Positions 22,681 through 29,676 of a DNA stretch of 32,183 nt are shown here, in pieces. The first letter of the stretch is position 1; every line of letters begins with the position of its first letter. Origin of the DNA: JAUSIK01 sp964362915 (GTDB taxonomy: Archaea; Nanobdellota; Nanobdellia; Pacearchaeales; GW2011-AR1). Both the position numbers and the translations under genes were made by a program. Location: the NCBI GenBank assembly GCA_964362915.1, contig CAYIGH010000010.1, forward strand, positions 1 through 32,183, written 5' to 3'. The notes beneath the pieces were generated by a model that did not search any database, was not told where the DNA came from, and saw only the letters and a program-made list of their open reading frames with translations.

Positions 22681-22962
22681 TTATCTTTTTCTACCCTCAA
22701 AAAAATCATCATAAACATTTCTTCTATGTCCTATAACCAAAACAAGAATCTGTTTTTTAAGAATTAATATTTTAATAATAGCCCTATTTTTTTTCATATA
22801 TAATTTCCAGAAACTTTTATACCCTTTAAGTGGCCTTAATTGAGGATCTGAGTAAGGATTATTTTTTAATTTATATATTTCATTTAAAATAAACTTCTTT
22901 TCTTCATAGGATAATTTATTTAAATATTCTCTTGCTTTTCTAAATATTCTGATATCATACAT
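22681..22962 (-). CDS. RelE/ParE-family toxin
   Basis: 93 residues of the RelE fold. The start YDIRIFRKAREYLNKLSYEEK, the mid segment DPQLRPLKGYKSFWKLY and the closing strands VLVIGHRRNVYDDF are the pattern of this family, which cuts mRNA in the ribosome (RelE) or poisons gyrase (ParE). Basic residues are plentiful, and R/H-R-R-x-x-Y-x near the end is common in RelE. It follows the antitoxin gene with an 8-base overlap, so translation is coupled. It is on the same strand as alaS, just downstream of it. Confidence 0.82.
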   Translation of the reverse strand: MYDIRIFRKAREYLNKLSYEEKKFILNEIYKLKNNPYSDPQLRPLKGYKSFWKLYMKKNRAIIKILILKKQILVLVIGHRRNVYDDFFEGRKR

Positions 22963-23203
22963 TCAATTCTACACCCAGTTCATTAGCAACGTCTTCTATC
23001 CTACAGGTTGTTCTTTTTATTCCCTTTTCTCTTATTTCCTTTAATGCTAACTCTACTTCTTCAATTTCATCTTCACTAAGTTCCTCTTCTCCTTCATTAA
23101 TTAAATTATTAACTACTTCGTCATAAGATTCTCTTTCGTATCTCTTTAGGCCTTTTAATCGCTCAAGAGTCTTCTCACTAATTTGTATTGTTGTCTTTTC
23201 CAT
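22955..23203 (-). CDS. Antitoxin of the RelE module, ribbon-helix-helix type
   Basis: 82 residues. The N-terminus (MEKTTIQISEKTLERLKGLKRY, then ESYDEVVNNLINEG) is a strand-helix-helix domain, as in many archaeal RelB/VapB antitoxins. The acidic middle is followed by EIREKGIKRTTCRIEDVANELG, an end shared by a common archaeal antitoxin group. It precedes the toxin gene. Only 36 bases separate its start from the alaS stop, and those bases include a likely promoter and repeated boxes. Confidence 0.8.
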   Translation of the reverse strand: MEKTTIQISEKTLERLKGLKRYERESYDEVVNNLINEGEEELSEDEIEEVELALKEIREKGIKRTTCRIEDVANELGVELNV

Positions 23204-23204
23204 C

Positions 23205-23233
23205 TTATATACTAACTATAACTACTATATAAA
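23205..23233 (-). promoter_or_regulatory. Promoter/operator of the RelE-antitoxin module
   Basis: The 36-base gap between alaS and the antitoxin contains minus-strand TTTATATAG (TATA-like) and repeated TAGT/TTAG boxes between two TATATA runs (GTAGTTATAGTTAG). With TATA about 25 bases from the start, the mRNA would be nearly leaderless. The repeats are a plausible autoregulatory operator, weaker than those of the other modules. Confidence 0.4.
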
Positions 23234-23239
23234 CCTTTC

Positions 23240-25045
23240 TCACTCAACAACACCCTTAATTCTCCTAACACCAGCAGCCACGCTCTCTTCCTTTACAATC
23301 CTAAATTTACCAATCTCCTGCGTATTAGAAACATGCGGTCCAGTGCAAATCTCCCTGCTAAACCATCCTCTCTTCTCAGAAGAATCTAAAATAGTATAAA
23401 CACTGACTAACTCAGGATATTTAGCTCCGAACTCTGCCTGTGCTCCAAACTTCAAAGCATTCTGCAAAGGCATTTCCTCTCTGATAACTTTTAATCCCTG
23501 CTTAATCTTCTCATTTACTAAATCCTCAACTTTCTTTATTTCACCATTAGTTAATTTTCTTGGAAAATTAAAATCAAATCTTAATCTCTCTGCAGTTATA
23601 TTGGACCCTTTCTGTTTAATATCCTTGCCTAAAACAAACCTCAAGGCCTCATTCAATAAATGGGTTGCAGTATGTAATTTCCTCACTGCTTCAGAATCAT
23701 CAGCCAATCCGCTCTTGAAAACTCCAGCCGAAGCAGTCCTGCTCAAATCCTGATGTCTCTTAAATTCCTCATTATATTCTTCTAAATCAACCTTAATGCC
23801 TCTCTCATTAGCCAACTCTTCTGTCATCTCAATTGGAAATCCATAACTCTGAAAAAGCAAAAATGCCTCTTTTCCAGAAATAATTTTATCAGTACCGAGT
23901 TCATTAAATTTCTTCAGCCCTTTTTCCAAAGTTTCTCTAAATCTATATTCTTCTTCTTCTAAAGATTCATAAATAAATCTGTGATTCCTCGCTAATTCTT
24001 GATAATCAGGATAAATAGGCAAAACAGCTTTAGCAACATGAACAGTAAAATTATTATTCATTCCAAGTAATCTGCCATACCTAATAGCTCTTCTTATTAA
24101 ACGGCGTAAAACATATCCTTGTCCAATATTAGAAGGCCTAATTCCTCTTTCATCTCCAAGAATAAATATACTTGCTCTCAAATGATCTGCAATTATTCTC
24201 ATCGCCCTTTTATTATTTCCAGAATATTCCCTGCCTGAAATTTTCTCAATTTCTTTTATTATCGACTGAAAAATGCTAGTCTGGTAATTATCTGCCAGGC
24301 CATTAAGAACTGCTAATGTTCTATCTACTCCTCCGCCAAAATCAACGTTCTTGCTTTTCAAAAGAGTAAATTTTCCATCCATAGTCTTATTATATTCCAT
24401 TAAAACATCATTTCCTATTTCCACCCACCGATCATCATCTGGGTCAAATTTCTTTGGAGCTTTTCCCTTTCCAGTCCAGTAAAACATCTCAGTAGAAGGT
24501 CCACAAGGCCCAGTCTCTCCAGCAGGCCCCCACCAGTTATTTTCCTTCTCTAAAATGCCTCCCTTCAAATAAGCAATTCTATCTCCTGCTATTCCTAAAG
24601 ATTTCCATATTTCTGCTGAAACTTCGTCTCTTGAAATATCTTCAAATCTTTCATCTCCTCCAAATACACTAACAGCCAATCTTTCCCTTTCTAGCCCCAA
24701 AACCTTTGTTAAAAATTCAAAACTATATTCAATAGCCTCTTTCTTAAAATAATCTCCCAAACTCCAATTTCCAAGCATCTCAAAAAAAGTATGATGTACT
24801 TCATCCCCAACATCATCTATATCCACTGTTCTGATACATTTCTGCACATCAACAAGTCTCTTTCCAAGAGGATGCTTCTGCCCTAAAAGAAAAGGCACAA
24901 GAGGATGCATTCCAGCAGTTGTAAAAAGCACCGTGGGATCATTTTCAGGAATCAAAGAAGCCGAAGGTATTTCATGATGCTTTTTTTTCTTAAAAAATTC
25001 AATATAAGCTCTAATAAGCTCCTGTCTAGTCTTAATCTGCTTCAT
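23240..25045 (-). CDS. alaS: Alanyl-tRNA synthetase, bacterial-like, without C-Ala domain
   Basis: Class II synthetase that charges tRNA(Ala) and clears Ser/Gly mischarging. It opens KTRQELIRAYIEFFKKKKH and continues SLIPENDPTVLFTTAGM, QKCIRTVDIDDVGD and HTFFEMLGNWSLGDYFK, the bacterial form (similar to CPR bacterial sequences, by memory). Motif 3 region and the tRNA-recognition helices follow. The editing domain keeps all metal ligands, H458-x3-H462 (HTATH) and C567-x3-H571 (CTGPH). The protein stops right after the editing domain (601 residues against about 875), so the oligomerising C-Ala domain is missing. Start ATG at 25045 fits the family. The antitoxin gene begins 36 bases past its stop. 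Confidence 0.95.
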   Translation of the reverse strand: MKQIKTRQELIRAYIEFFKKKKHHEIPSASLIPENDPTVLFTTAGMHPLVPFLLGQKHPLGKRLVDVQKCIRTVDIDDVGDEVHHTFFEMLGNWSLGDYFKKEAIEYSFEFLTKVLGLERERLAVSVFGGDERFEDISRDEVSAEIWKSLGIAGDRIAYLKGGILEKENNWWGPAGETGPCGPSTEMFYWTGKGKAPKKFDPDDDRWVEIGNDVLMEYNKTMDGKFTLLKSKNVDFGGGVDRTLAVLNGLADNYQTSIFQSIIKEIEKISGREYSGNNKRAMRIIADHLRASIFILGDERGIRPSNIGQGYVLRRLIRRAIRYGRLLGMNNNFTVHVAKAVLPIYPDYQELARNHRFIYESLEEEEYRFRETLEKGLKKFNELGTDKIISGKEAFLLFQSYGFPIEMTEELANERGIKVDLEEYNEEFKRHQDLSRTASAGVFKSGLADDSEAVRKLHTATHLLNEALRFVLGKDIKQKGSNITAERLRFDFNFPRKLTNGEIKKVEDLVNEKIKQGLKVIREEMPLQNALKFGAQAEFGAKYPELVSVYTILDSSEKRGWFSREICTGPHVSNTQEIGKFRIVKEESVAAGVRRIKGVVE

Positions 25046-25079
25046 TATAGTCCAAAAGAATAAGCTTTTATAAAATTAT

Positions 25080-25700
25080 TCATCCTATCTTATAATCGCT
25101 CCAAAAGTCATATATCTTAAAACTTGCTCTTTTTTCTTGCAGGTAATTTCTCAATTCATTCACATGTTCTATAGGAATTAAAACACTTCCTTTGCTTATT
25201 CTTTTGCCATTAAATTCATATACCGTGCCTAAAAATTTCTTTTTACCAATTTTAAACCCAAACAGCTTTCTAAAAATAGCTACCCTTTTCTTATCAGGCT
25301 TTATATTTTCAAAAGAAAATAAGCTATAATGATAAACTTTTTCAGCTTCAGCCTTATATTTTCCATATAAAATATATCCTGTATTCATAATAGCTCTTTT
25401 TAGGTCCTTCCATTTATTGCTATCCAATCGTCCAGCAATAATAGAAATAGAGTTTTCTATTCCTTTCAGCTTCCATTCTCTAAATCTGGCTGTATCATAA
25501 TAATCGTCCAAAATCTTACTTATTTTTTTATTATTATTTTTTTTAGAAGAATCAACAAATAAGTCAACATCAGATTCCTCATCAAAATCTCCTCTCGCAA
25601 CAGAGCCATGCAAAATAATTCTGTCTACACCTTCTAATTTTGACAATAAATAAGCTGTAAAATCCATCGCATATGCTATTAATTCATTTCTTTTTGTCAT
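25080..25700 (-). CDS. Nucleotidyltransferase (putative antitoxin of a HEPN pair)
   Basis: 206 residues. The N-terminal 100 residues are a minimal nucleotidyltransferase: IILHGSVARGDFDEESDVDLF with G32-S33 and D44/D46. The second half (about 110-205) is a basic alpha/beta domain with FRKLFGFKIGKKKFLGTVYEF, which I do not recognise. It overlaps the HEPN-like gene upstream by 17 bases. In known systems such an enzyme adds nucleotides to its HEPN partner to silence it; here that is inference. It ends 34 bases before alaS on the same strand, so transcription may read through into alaS. Confidence 0.82.
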   Translation of the reverse strand: MTKRNELIAYAMDFTAYLLSKLEGVDRIILHGSVARGDFDEESDVDLFVDSSKKNNNKKISKILDDYYDTARFREWKLKGIENSISIIAGRLDSNKWKDLKRAIMNTGYILYGKYKAEAEKVYHYSLFSFENIKPDKKRVAIFRKLFGFKIGKKKFLGTVYEFNGKRISKGSVLIPIEHVNELRNYLQEKRASFKIYDFWSDYKIG

Positions 25701-26100
25701 TTTTAAAGTCCTTCAAATTTTTATTAATTATCTTTCTTAATTGCTGAAAATTATCAATAAATTTTTCTATTTCATTATTAGGTTTTCTTTTTCCATAACA
25801 AAATACATTTCTTTTATCTTCAATAGCTTTTATCAAAGCTAAAATCTCTTTTCTGCTTGGAAATTCTGAAGGAATTCTCTTTTTTATCAAATTTTCACTT
25901 TTAAAGATTCTATGGTCTAATTGGTCTCCAGATCCCTGAATTAGATTAAGCTTATGAAGAAAAATAGCAAATAATTCTACGGCTCCTTGTGAAACATTAT
26001 AGCCAATATTTCTTTGGTTCTCTTCTATTCCTTCCTCAATTGCATTATTTAAATTTTTTAAATGCTCCTGATAAGCCTTTTCGTGATCTTCAACTTTCAT
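25684..26100 (-). CDS. HEPN-like protein (putative toxin)
   Basis: 138 residues, helical. The central helices (QGAVELFAIFLHKLNLIQG, then SRKEILALIKAIEDKRNVFCYG) and the motif KRNVFCYGKRKP at about 92-103 fit the HEPN R-x(4-6)-H position, here R-N-V-F-C-Y, with Tyr instead of His. HEPN partners of nucleotidyltransferases often show such substitutions, including tyrosines that can be modified with AMP. The gene is first in the pair; its start lies next to two TTACA-N2-TGTAA boxes. The call rests on helix pattern, the RN motif and the partner gene. Confidence 0.6.
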   Translation of the reverse strand: MKVEDHEKAYQEHLKNLNNAIEEGIEENQRNIGYNVSQGAVELFAIFLHKLNLIQGSGDQLDHRIFKSENLIKKRIPSEFPSRKEILALIKAIEDKRNVFCYGKRKPNNEIEKFIDNFQQLRKIINKNLKDFKNDKKK

Positions 26101-26102
26101 AA

Positions 26103-26114
26103 TTACACCTGTAA
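26103..26114 (-). promoter_or_regulatory. Proximal operator of the second HEPN operon
   Basis: Arms TTACA and TGTAA around a two-base spacer (TTACA-CC-TGTAA), only 3 bases before the ATG at 26100. It repeats the shape of the box at 26125-26136, with centres 22 bases apart (two helical turns). Confidence 0.6.
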
Positions 26115-26124
26115 AATTTAATTA

Positions 26125-26136
26125 TTACATATGTAA
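26125..26136 (-). promoter_or_regulatory. Distal operator of the second HEPN operon
   Basis: TTACATATGTAA, a perfect 12-base palindrome of the same form (TTACA-N2-TGTAA) as the proximal box, between the TATA box and the gene. Confidence 0.6.
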
Positions 26137-26140
26137 CGAA

Positions 26141-26150
26141 ATATTTAAAT
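26141..26150 (-). promoter_or_regulatory. TATA box of the second HEPN operon
   Basis: Minus-strand ATTTAAATAT, about 41-50 bases from the ATG; the predicted transcript start near 26120 falls between the two operator boxes. The remaining bases to 26309 are AT-rich, with no feature I can support except a TATA-like stretch near 26279-26290 for the next gene. Confidence 0.5.
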
Positions 26151-26309
26151 CTTTTGTTTATAATTTATCAACTATAAAACTTTTTAGTTAATCTTATAAA
26201 CTCATTCGTCAACTATCAAAAACCTAATTTTATATGACCGTTATATTTACTACTCAAAATTATTAATTTATTTAGAAGAGTTTAAATAATTCAATTTAAC
26301 AACCACATT

Positions 26310-26765
26310 ATGAGTAATGAAATTAAAATACCTAAGAAAAAACTTTATATTGCACTTGTAGCTTTATCTCTTATAGCTTTAATATCATCTATCTTGCTTT
26401 ACATCTCTTATAATAATAAAGAAAAAATGATAGAAGAATATAAGCTTGTTATATACAATAGTCTCCTCTGCCAGTTTTCATGCCCTATAAAAGAAGCGCA
26501 ATTTGAAGATCAAAAACAATTAGTTCCAGATGCTGCCTGCATCAAAACATGCACGGAAAAGTTAAAAGCAAATAACTTTACACAAAACATATACGCTGAA
26601 AAAGAATTGTTAAAAGATGATTTATTTCTCGACATTGATCAGGCTATAAGCCAGTGTAAAAAAGAAAACACAAATATAGACAGCAATATCAACTATGCCT
26701 CTTATTATTCATGTAATTTAGAAAAGATTAATGGCCTTAAAGAAAAGTATGATTATCTCCTTTAA
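26310..26765 (+). CDS. Single-pass membrane protein with four or more cysteines
   Basis: 151 residues. A basic start (NEIKIPKKKLYIA) leads into one membrane segment (about 11-30, LYIALVALSLIALISSILLY), then a soluble part expected outside the cell. The outer part has CQFSCPIKEAQF (about 54-60), CIKTC (76-80) and two later cysteines near ISQCKKEN and YYSCNLEK, which could form disulfides. I do not recognise the family. It stands alone on the plus strand. Small secreted or anchored Cys-rich proteins of this form are common but uncharacterised in DPANN archaea. Confidence 0.65.
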   Translation: MSNEIKIPKKKLYIALVALSLIALISSILLYISYNNKEKMIEEYKLVIYNSLLCQFSCPIKEAQFEDQKQLVPDAACIKTCTEKLKANNFTQNIYAEKELLKDDLFLDIDQAISQCKKENTNIDSNINYASYYSCNLEKINGLKEKYDYLL

Positions 26766-26782
26766 TATTTACATTTTCTGAA

Positions 26783-27121
26783 TCAAATCTCCTTCAAACT
26801 CTCCAGCCTTCTCCTAATAGTCTCAATCTCTTGCTCTAAAGTTAAAGCCTCCTGTTCTTCTGGGCTTATTTCTTTAACTTTCGGTCTCTTAACAAGACCC
26901 GCCATCTTAGAATGAGGTAATAATTTATCAAAAATATTCAATTGCTCTTCAACCTCGTCAATTTTTTTCTTTAGAACTATTTTTAATAAAAGCTCTTCCT
27001 GCCGCATCTTTTCATATAATCTCAACTTCCTTACAAAACCAAGCATTCCTAATTCAACATTTAATAAATTCTTCTCTCCGTACAAAGATTCTCTTCCGGT
27101 AAATCTAACGTATTCTGTCAT
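26783..27121 (-). CDS. Hypothetical coiled-coil protein, 112 residues
   Basis: Mostly helical. It opens TEYVRFTGRESLYGEKNLL, then a long basic helix (VRKLRLYEKMRQEELLLKIVLKK...), and ends in an acidic heptad helix (EEQEALTLEQEIETIRRRLESL). It may be a small structural or cell-surface-related subunit; the family is not recognised beyond a DPANN-like feel. It is the last gene of the minus-strand run 28149-26783 with 46 bases to the next gene upstream, so one transcript is likely. Confidence 0.65.
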   Translation of the reverse strand: MTEYVRFTGRESLYGEKNLLNVELGMLGFVRKLRLYEKMRQEELLLKIVLKKKIDEVEEQLNIFDKLLPHSKMAGLVKRPKVKEISPEEQEALTLEQEIETIRRRLESLKEI

Positions 27122-27166
27122 TTTGCCTCTTTAATATCAAAACACAAGCAAATCATATTTATAAAA

Positions 27167-27472
27167 CTATTTCTTTTTTCTTATAATAATCTGAACAATC
27201 CCTCCAAGCAAGGCATAACAAACTCCATTAAACCCTAAAGTTAAAATCCACTTATATACAGGAACATAATAACTGTTAGGTCCAGTCTGAATATTAGGAA
27301 TTAAACTCCCAATCAAATCCATAGGTCCAATAAGCAATGGTCTCAAAACTTCAAAGAATGAATTAACCAAACCAAAAACTGCGAGAAATGGTGCAATAAA
27401 TGCTCCAAAGACAAAACCTATAATTAATCCTTTTTTATTATAAATTAGCCATCGCTTAAGATTCATCTTCAT
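27167..27472 (-). CDS. Hypothetical membrane protein with two hydrophobic segments
   Basis: 101 residues from the ATG at 27472; a GTG at 27475 overlapping the previous stop is also open, but ATG is preferred. Two membrane segments are clear: GLIIGFVFGAFIAPFLAVFGLV (shortened here to its core, about 15-35) and the C-terminal ILTLGFNGVCYALLGGIVQI. Between them lies a mostly polar loop with PLLIGPMDLIGSLIPN. The basic end (IRKKK) should be inside the cell. Family not recognised. It follows the coiled-coil gene at 27475-28149 by two bases at most. Confidence 0.65.
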   Translation of the reverse strand: MKMNLKRWLIYNKKGLIIGFVFGAFIAPFLAVFGLVNSFFEVLRPLLIGPMDLIGSLIPNIQTGPNSYYVPVYKWILTLGFNGVCYALLGGIVQIIIRKKK

Positions 27473-27474
27473 CA

Positions 27475-28149
27475 CTAATCAACCTTCTCAAATAAATTTA
27501 AAGCAACATCATTTATTCTTGTCTTTATATCCATCAGCTCTTTTTCCCAAGAATTCAACTCCTGCTCTTCTCTCATTTTTATCTCCCTGATTTTTCTTAA
27601 CAATGCATCTATATCTTCTAACTTCTGTTGCGCATCTACTAAAGATTTCCTAGCAGAATAAAACTTGTCCAATTTAACAAATATATCATTGTTCCTAATA
27701 CCGCCTCCTCTAAAAATCTCTTTTTCTCTAGAACTAAAAGCAGACAAACTAGGAGGTTCCTCTAATCTTGCACTCGGAGATTTAATAATAGGAGAGTTTT
27801 CCTCCATAACTAATCCAGGAGACTGTGGTTCATTTCCCTTTATGCTAGGAGCCCACTCTTCCATCTCGACTGTCTTAAATTTTTCTACATTTTTAGGAAA
27901 TGTTCTCTCAAAATCTTCTTCTGAATCAGAACCCACTGCATCCTTAATTGCTGCTTGTGAAAAACCCTTATCATTCAAGGAATCAGGAAAAGAAGGCAAT
28001 TCGTGCTTCTCACTATAGTGCTCCCCATCAAACTCATCATTTAGATGGGTACTAGAATCATGGTCTTCTTTTACATTAATCAAAGTAGGGCTCTTATAAG
28101 GAGGTAAATCCGGCAATAACTTCTTATCCTCTTTTTTATTCCAAAACAT
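27475..28149 (-). CDS. Hypothetical acidic protein with C-terminal coiled coil
   Basis: 224 residues. The first 145 are acidic, rich in Ser, Pro and Glu, and probably disordered; the last 75 (about 150-224) form a coiled coil (ARKSLVDAQQKLEDIDALLR, then REIKMREEQELNSWEKEL). No membrane segment is seen. It resembles adaptor proteins tied to cell-surface or membrane machines, but I cannot name it. It is first in the operon of three unknown minus-strand genes (28149-26783) and lies back to back with the TFE gene, sharing an 80-base AT-rich promoter gap. Confidence 0.65.
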   Translation of the reverse strand: MFWNKKEDKKLLPDLPPYKSPTLINVKEDHDSSTHLNDEFDGEHYSEKHELPSFPDSLNDKGFSQAAIKDAVGSDSEEDFERTFPKNVEKFKTVEMEEWAPSIKGNEPQSPGLVMEENSPIIKSPSARLEEPPSLSAFSSREKEIFRGGGIRNNDIFVKLDKFYSARKSLVDAQQKLEDIDALLRKIREIKMREEQELNSWEKELMDIKTRINDVALNLFEKVD

Positions 28150-28228
28150 ATATCTAATTCAGAAAATTAATTTATATAGGTTTATATTAATTATATAATG
28201 ACAACAAAAATAGGAGAAGCTTTTTAAT

Positions 28229-28978
28229 ATGACATTTATTAATCAAAGCATGCGATTAGAGTTTATTAAGGAAATAGTTTCTGCGATAATAGGAAAGATA
28301 GGAGAAAAGTTAGTTAATATATTATATAAAACAAAAAATGTAAATGAATTTCTAATCGCGAAAAAATTAGGCCTTACCATAAACCAAACCAGGAATCTTT
28401 TATATAAATTGTCGGATAAAGGCCTGGTTTATTTTATAAGAAAGAAAGATAGTAAAAGGGGAGGATGGTATACATACTTCTGGACGCTTAATGAAAAAAA
28501 AGCATTAGAAACGCTTAAAGAACAGAAAACTGTCAAAATAACAGCACTAGAAGAAGAATTAGAGAAAAGAAAAAACGAGAGATTTTATTATTGTCCTACT
28601 TCAGGTCTTGAATATAAAGAAGAAGAAGCGCTTGAGCATAATTTCATCTGCCCGGAAACAGGCGAGGTTTTGCAATTAAAAAATAACGAGAATGAAATAA
28701 ACAAAACAGAAATTGAAATATCAAAATTAAAATTAATTGGGGAGGAGATAACTAAAGAATTAGAAGAAGTAAATGAAAAAGAAATGAAGGATAAAAGAAG
28801 AAAATTAAAAGCTGAAATAAAGAAAAAAGAAGAAGAGAGAAGGAAGAAGAGAGAAAAACTAAAAAGAGCGAGAAAGAGAGATAAAAAAAAGGGGCGGCCA
28901 AAACTTCCCTCTATAAAAAAACATCGCCCGCAAAAAATAAAGAGAAAAATTTCTAAAAAATCAAAGAAGAAAAGATAA
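28229..28978 (+). CDS. tfe: Transcription factor E alpha with degenerate zinc ribbon
   Basis: 249 residues. TFE-alpha helps TBP, TFB and RNA polymerase open promoters. Residues about 25-90 are the winged-helix domain (VNEFLIAKKLGLTINQTRNL, then GWYTYFWTLN). The zinc ribbon at 118-150 should read CPxC twice; here it reads C122-P-T-S125 and C141-P-E-T144, so two of four ligands are replaced. A lysine/arginine-rich tail of about 65 residues follows (about 185-249), which is not part of standard TFE. Two starts (28229 and M8) are possible; TAGGAG before the first favours it, though it is only weakly placed. The next gene starts two bases after the stop. Confidence 0.85.
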   Translation: MTFINQSMRLEFIKEIVSAIIGKIGEKLVNILYKTKNVNEFLIAKKLGLTINQTRNLLYKLSDKGLVYFIRKKDSKRGGWYTYFWTLNEKKALETLKEQKTVKITALEEELEKRKNERFYYCPTSGLEYKEEEALEHNFICPETGEVLQLKNNENEINKTEIEISKLKLIGEEITKELEEVNEKEMKDKRRKLKAEIKKKEEERRKKREKLKRARKRDKKKGRPKLPSIKKHRPQKIKRKISKKSKKKR

Positions 28979-28980
28979 TA

Positions 28981-29676
28981 ATGGAATATGCATATAAAAG
29001 AACAAATAAAAATCTAGCCAATTGGCTATCTAACTTATCAGTAGTAGGATGGTTGATATTTGCAAGTGTCATAATTTCCCTAATAGGATTTATTTCTTTT
29101 GCATATGGGAGCATAGAATATCTTGCTCTTAAGCCATCCAATATAATGCAAGGCAAATATCTATGGACCCTCTTAACACACATGTTTGTTCATGGCAGTC
29201 CGCTTCATCTTTTTATTAATATGTTTGTTCTTTTCTCATTGGGAGGCTTAAGTGAAAAAATAATAGGAAGAAAAAGATTCTTATGGTTTTATATCATTTC
29301 AGGTCTATTTGCCGGCTTCTTGGCAGTTATTCTTCCAATACTTTATGGAAATACGGCCTTAGGGGTGAGAATCTTTGGCAGTCCGGATGTCTTTATGGTA
29401 GGTGCATCCGGAGCCATATTCGCAATTGCAGGCTTATTTGTAATGCTTCTCCCAAAACTAAGATTTATGATAATCTTTCTGCCGTTCTTTTCTCTTCCTG
29501 CCTACATCATGGTGCCTCTTGTTCTTTTAATAACATGGCTTGCAACAATTGCAGGTAATTTCCCAATAGGAAATGTGGCGCATTTTGGTGGTTTCCTCGC
29601 AGGTTTAGTTTATGGATATTACTTAAAAACAAAATATGTAAAAAAAATTAAAATCTTAAGAAAAATATTCAGATGA
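28981..29676 (+). CDS. Rhomboid-family intramembrane serine protease
   Basis: 231 residues with about six membrane segments. Rhomboid proteases cut proteins inside the membrane with a Ser-His dyad. Catalytic S143 sits in GASGAIFAIAG and H201 in VAHFGGFLAG; the first-loop region FVHGSPLHLFINMFVLFSLG carries the conserved H76 and N80 that stabilise the oxyanion. The WTLLTHMFVHG opening is typical. All key residues are present, so it is probably active; the substrate is unknown. It starts two bases after the TFE stop and overlaps the next gene by 4 bases, so it belongs to the TFE operon. Confidence 0.92.
   Translation: MEYAYKRTNKNLANWLSNLSVVGWLIFASVIISLIGFISFAYGSIEYLALKPSNIMQGKYLWTLLTHMFVHGSPLHLFINMFVLFSLGGLSEKIIGRKRFLWFYIISGLFAGFLAVILPILYGNTALGVRIFGSPDVFMVGASGAIFAIAGLFVMLLPKLRFMIIFLPFFSLPAYIMVPLVLLITWLATIAGNFPIGNVAHFGGFLAGLVYGYYLKTKYVKKIKILRKIFR

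Noticed and set aside
22324..23203. Integrative element with an integrase between the alaS-like tails
   Set aside because: No integrase or recombinase frame is present, so only the relic-tail observation is reported, not a mobile element.
27665..28018. Plus-strand frame of 117 codons
   Set aside because: It overlaps a well-supported minus-strand gene in a codon-biased, Ser/Pro-rich region that opens frames by composition.
29283..29558. Plus-strand frame of 91 codons inside the rhomboid gene
   Set aside because: It is a shifted frame within a gene whose catalytic residues are all in the main frame.
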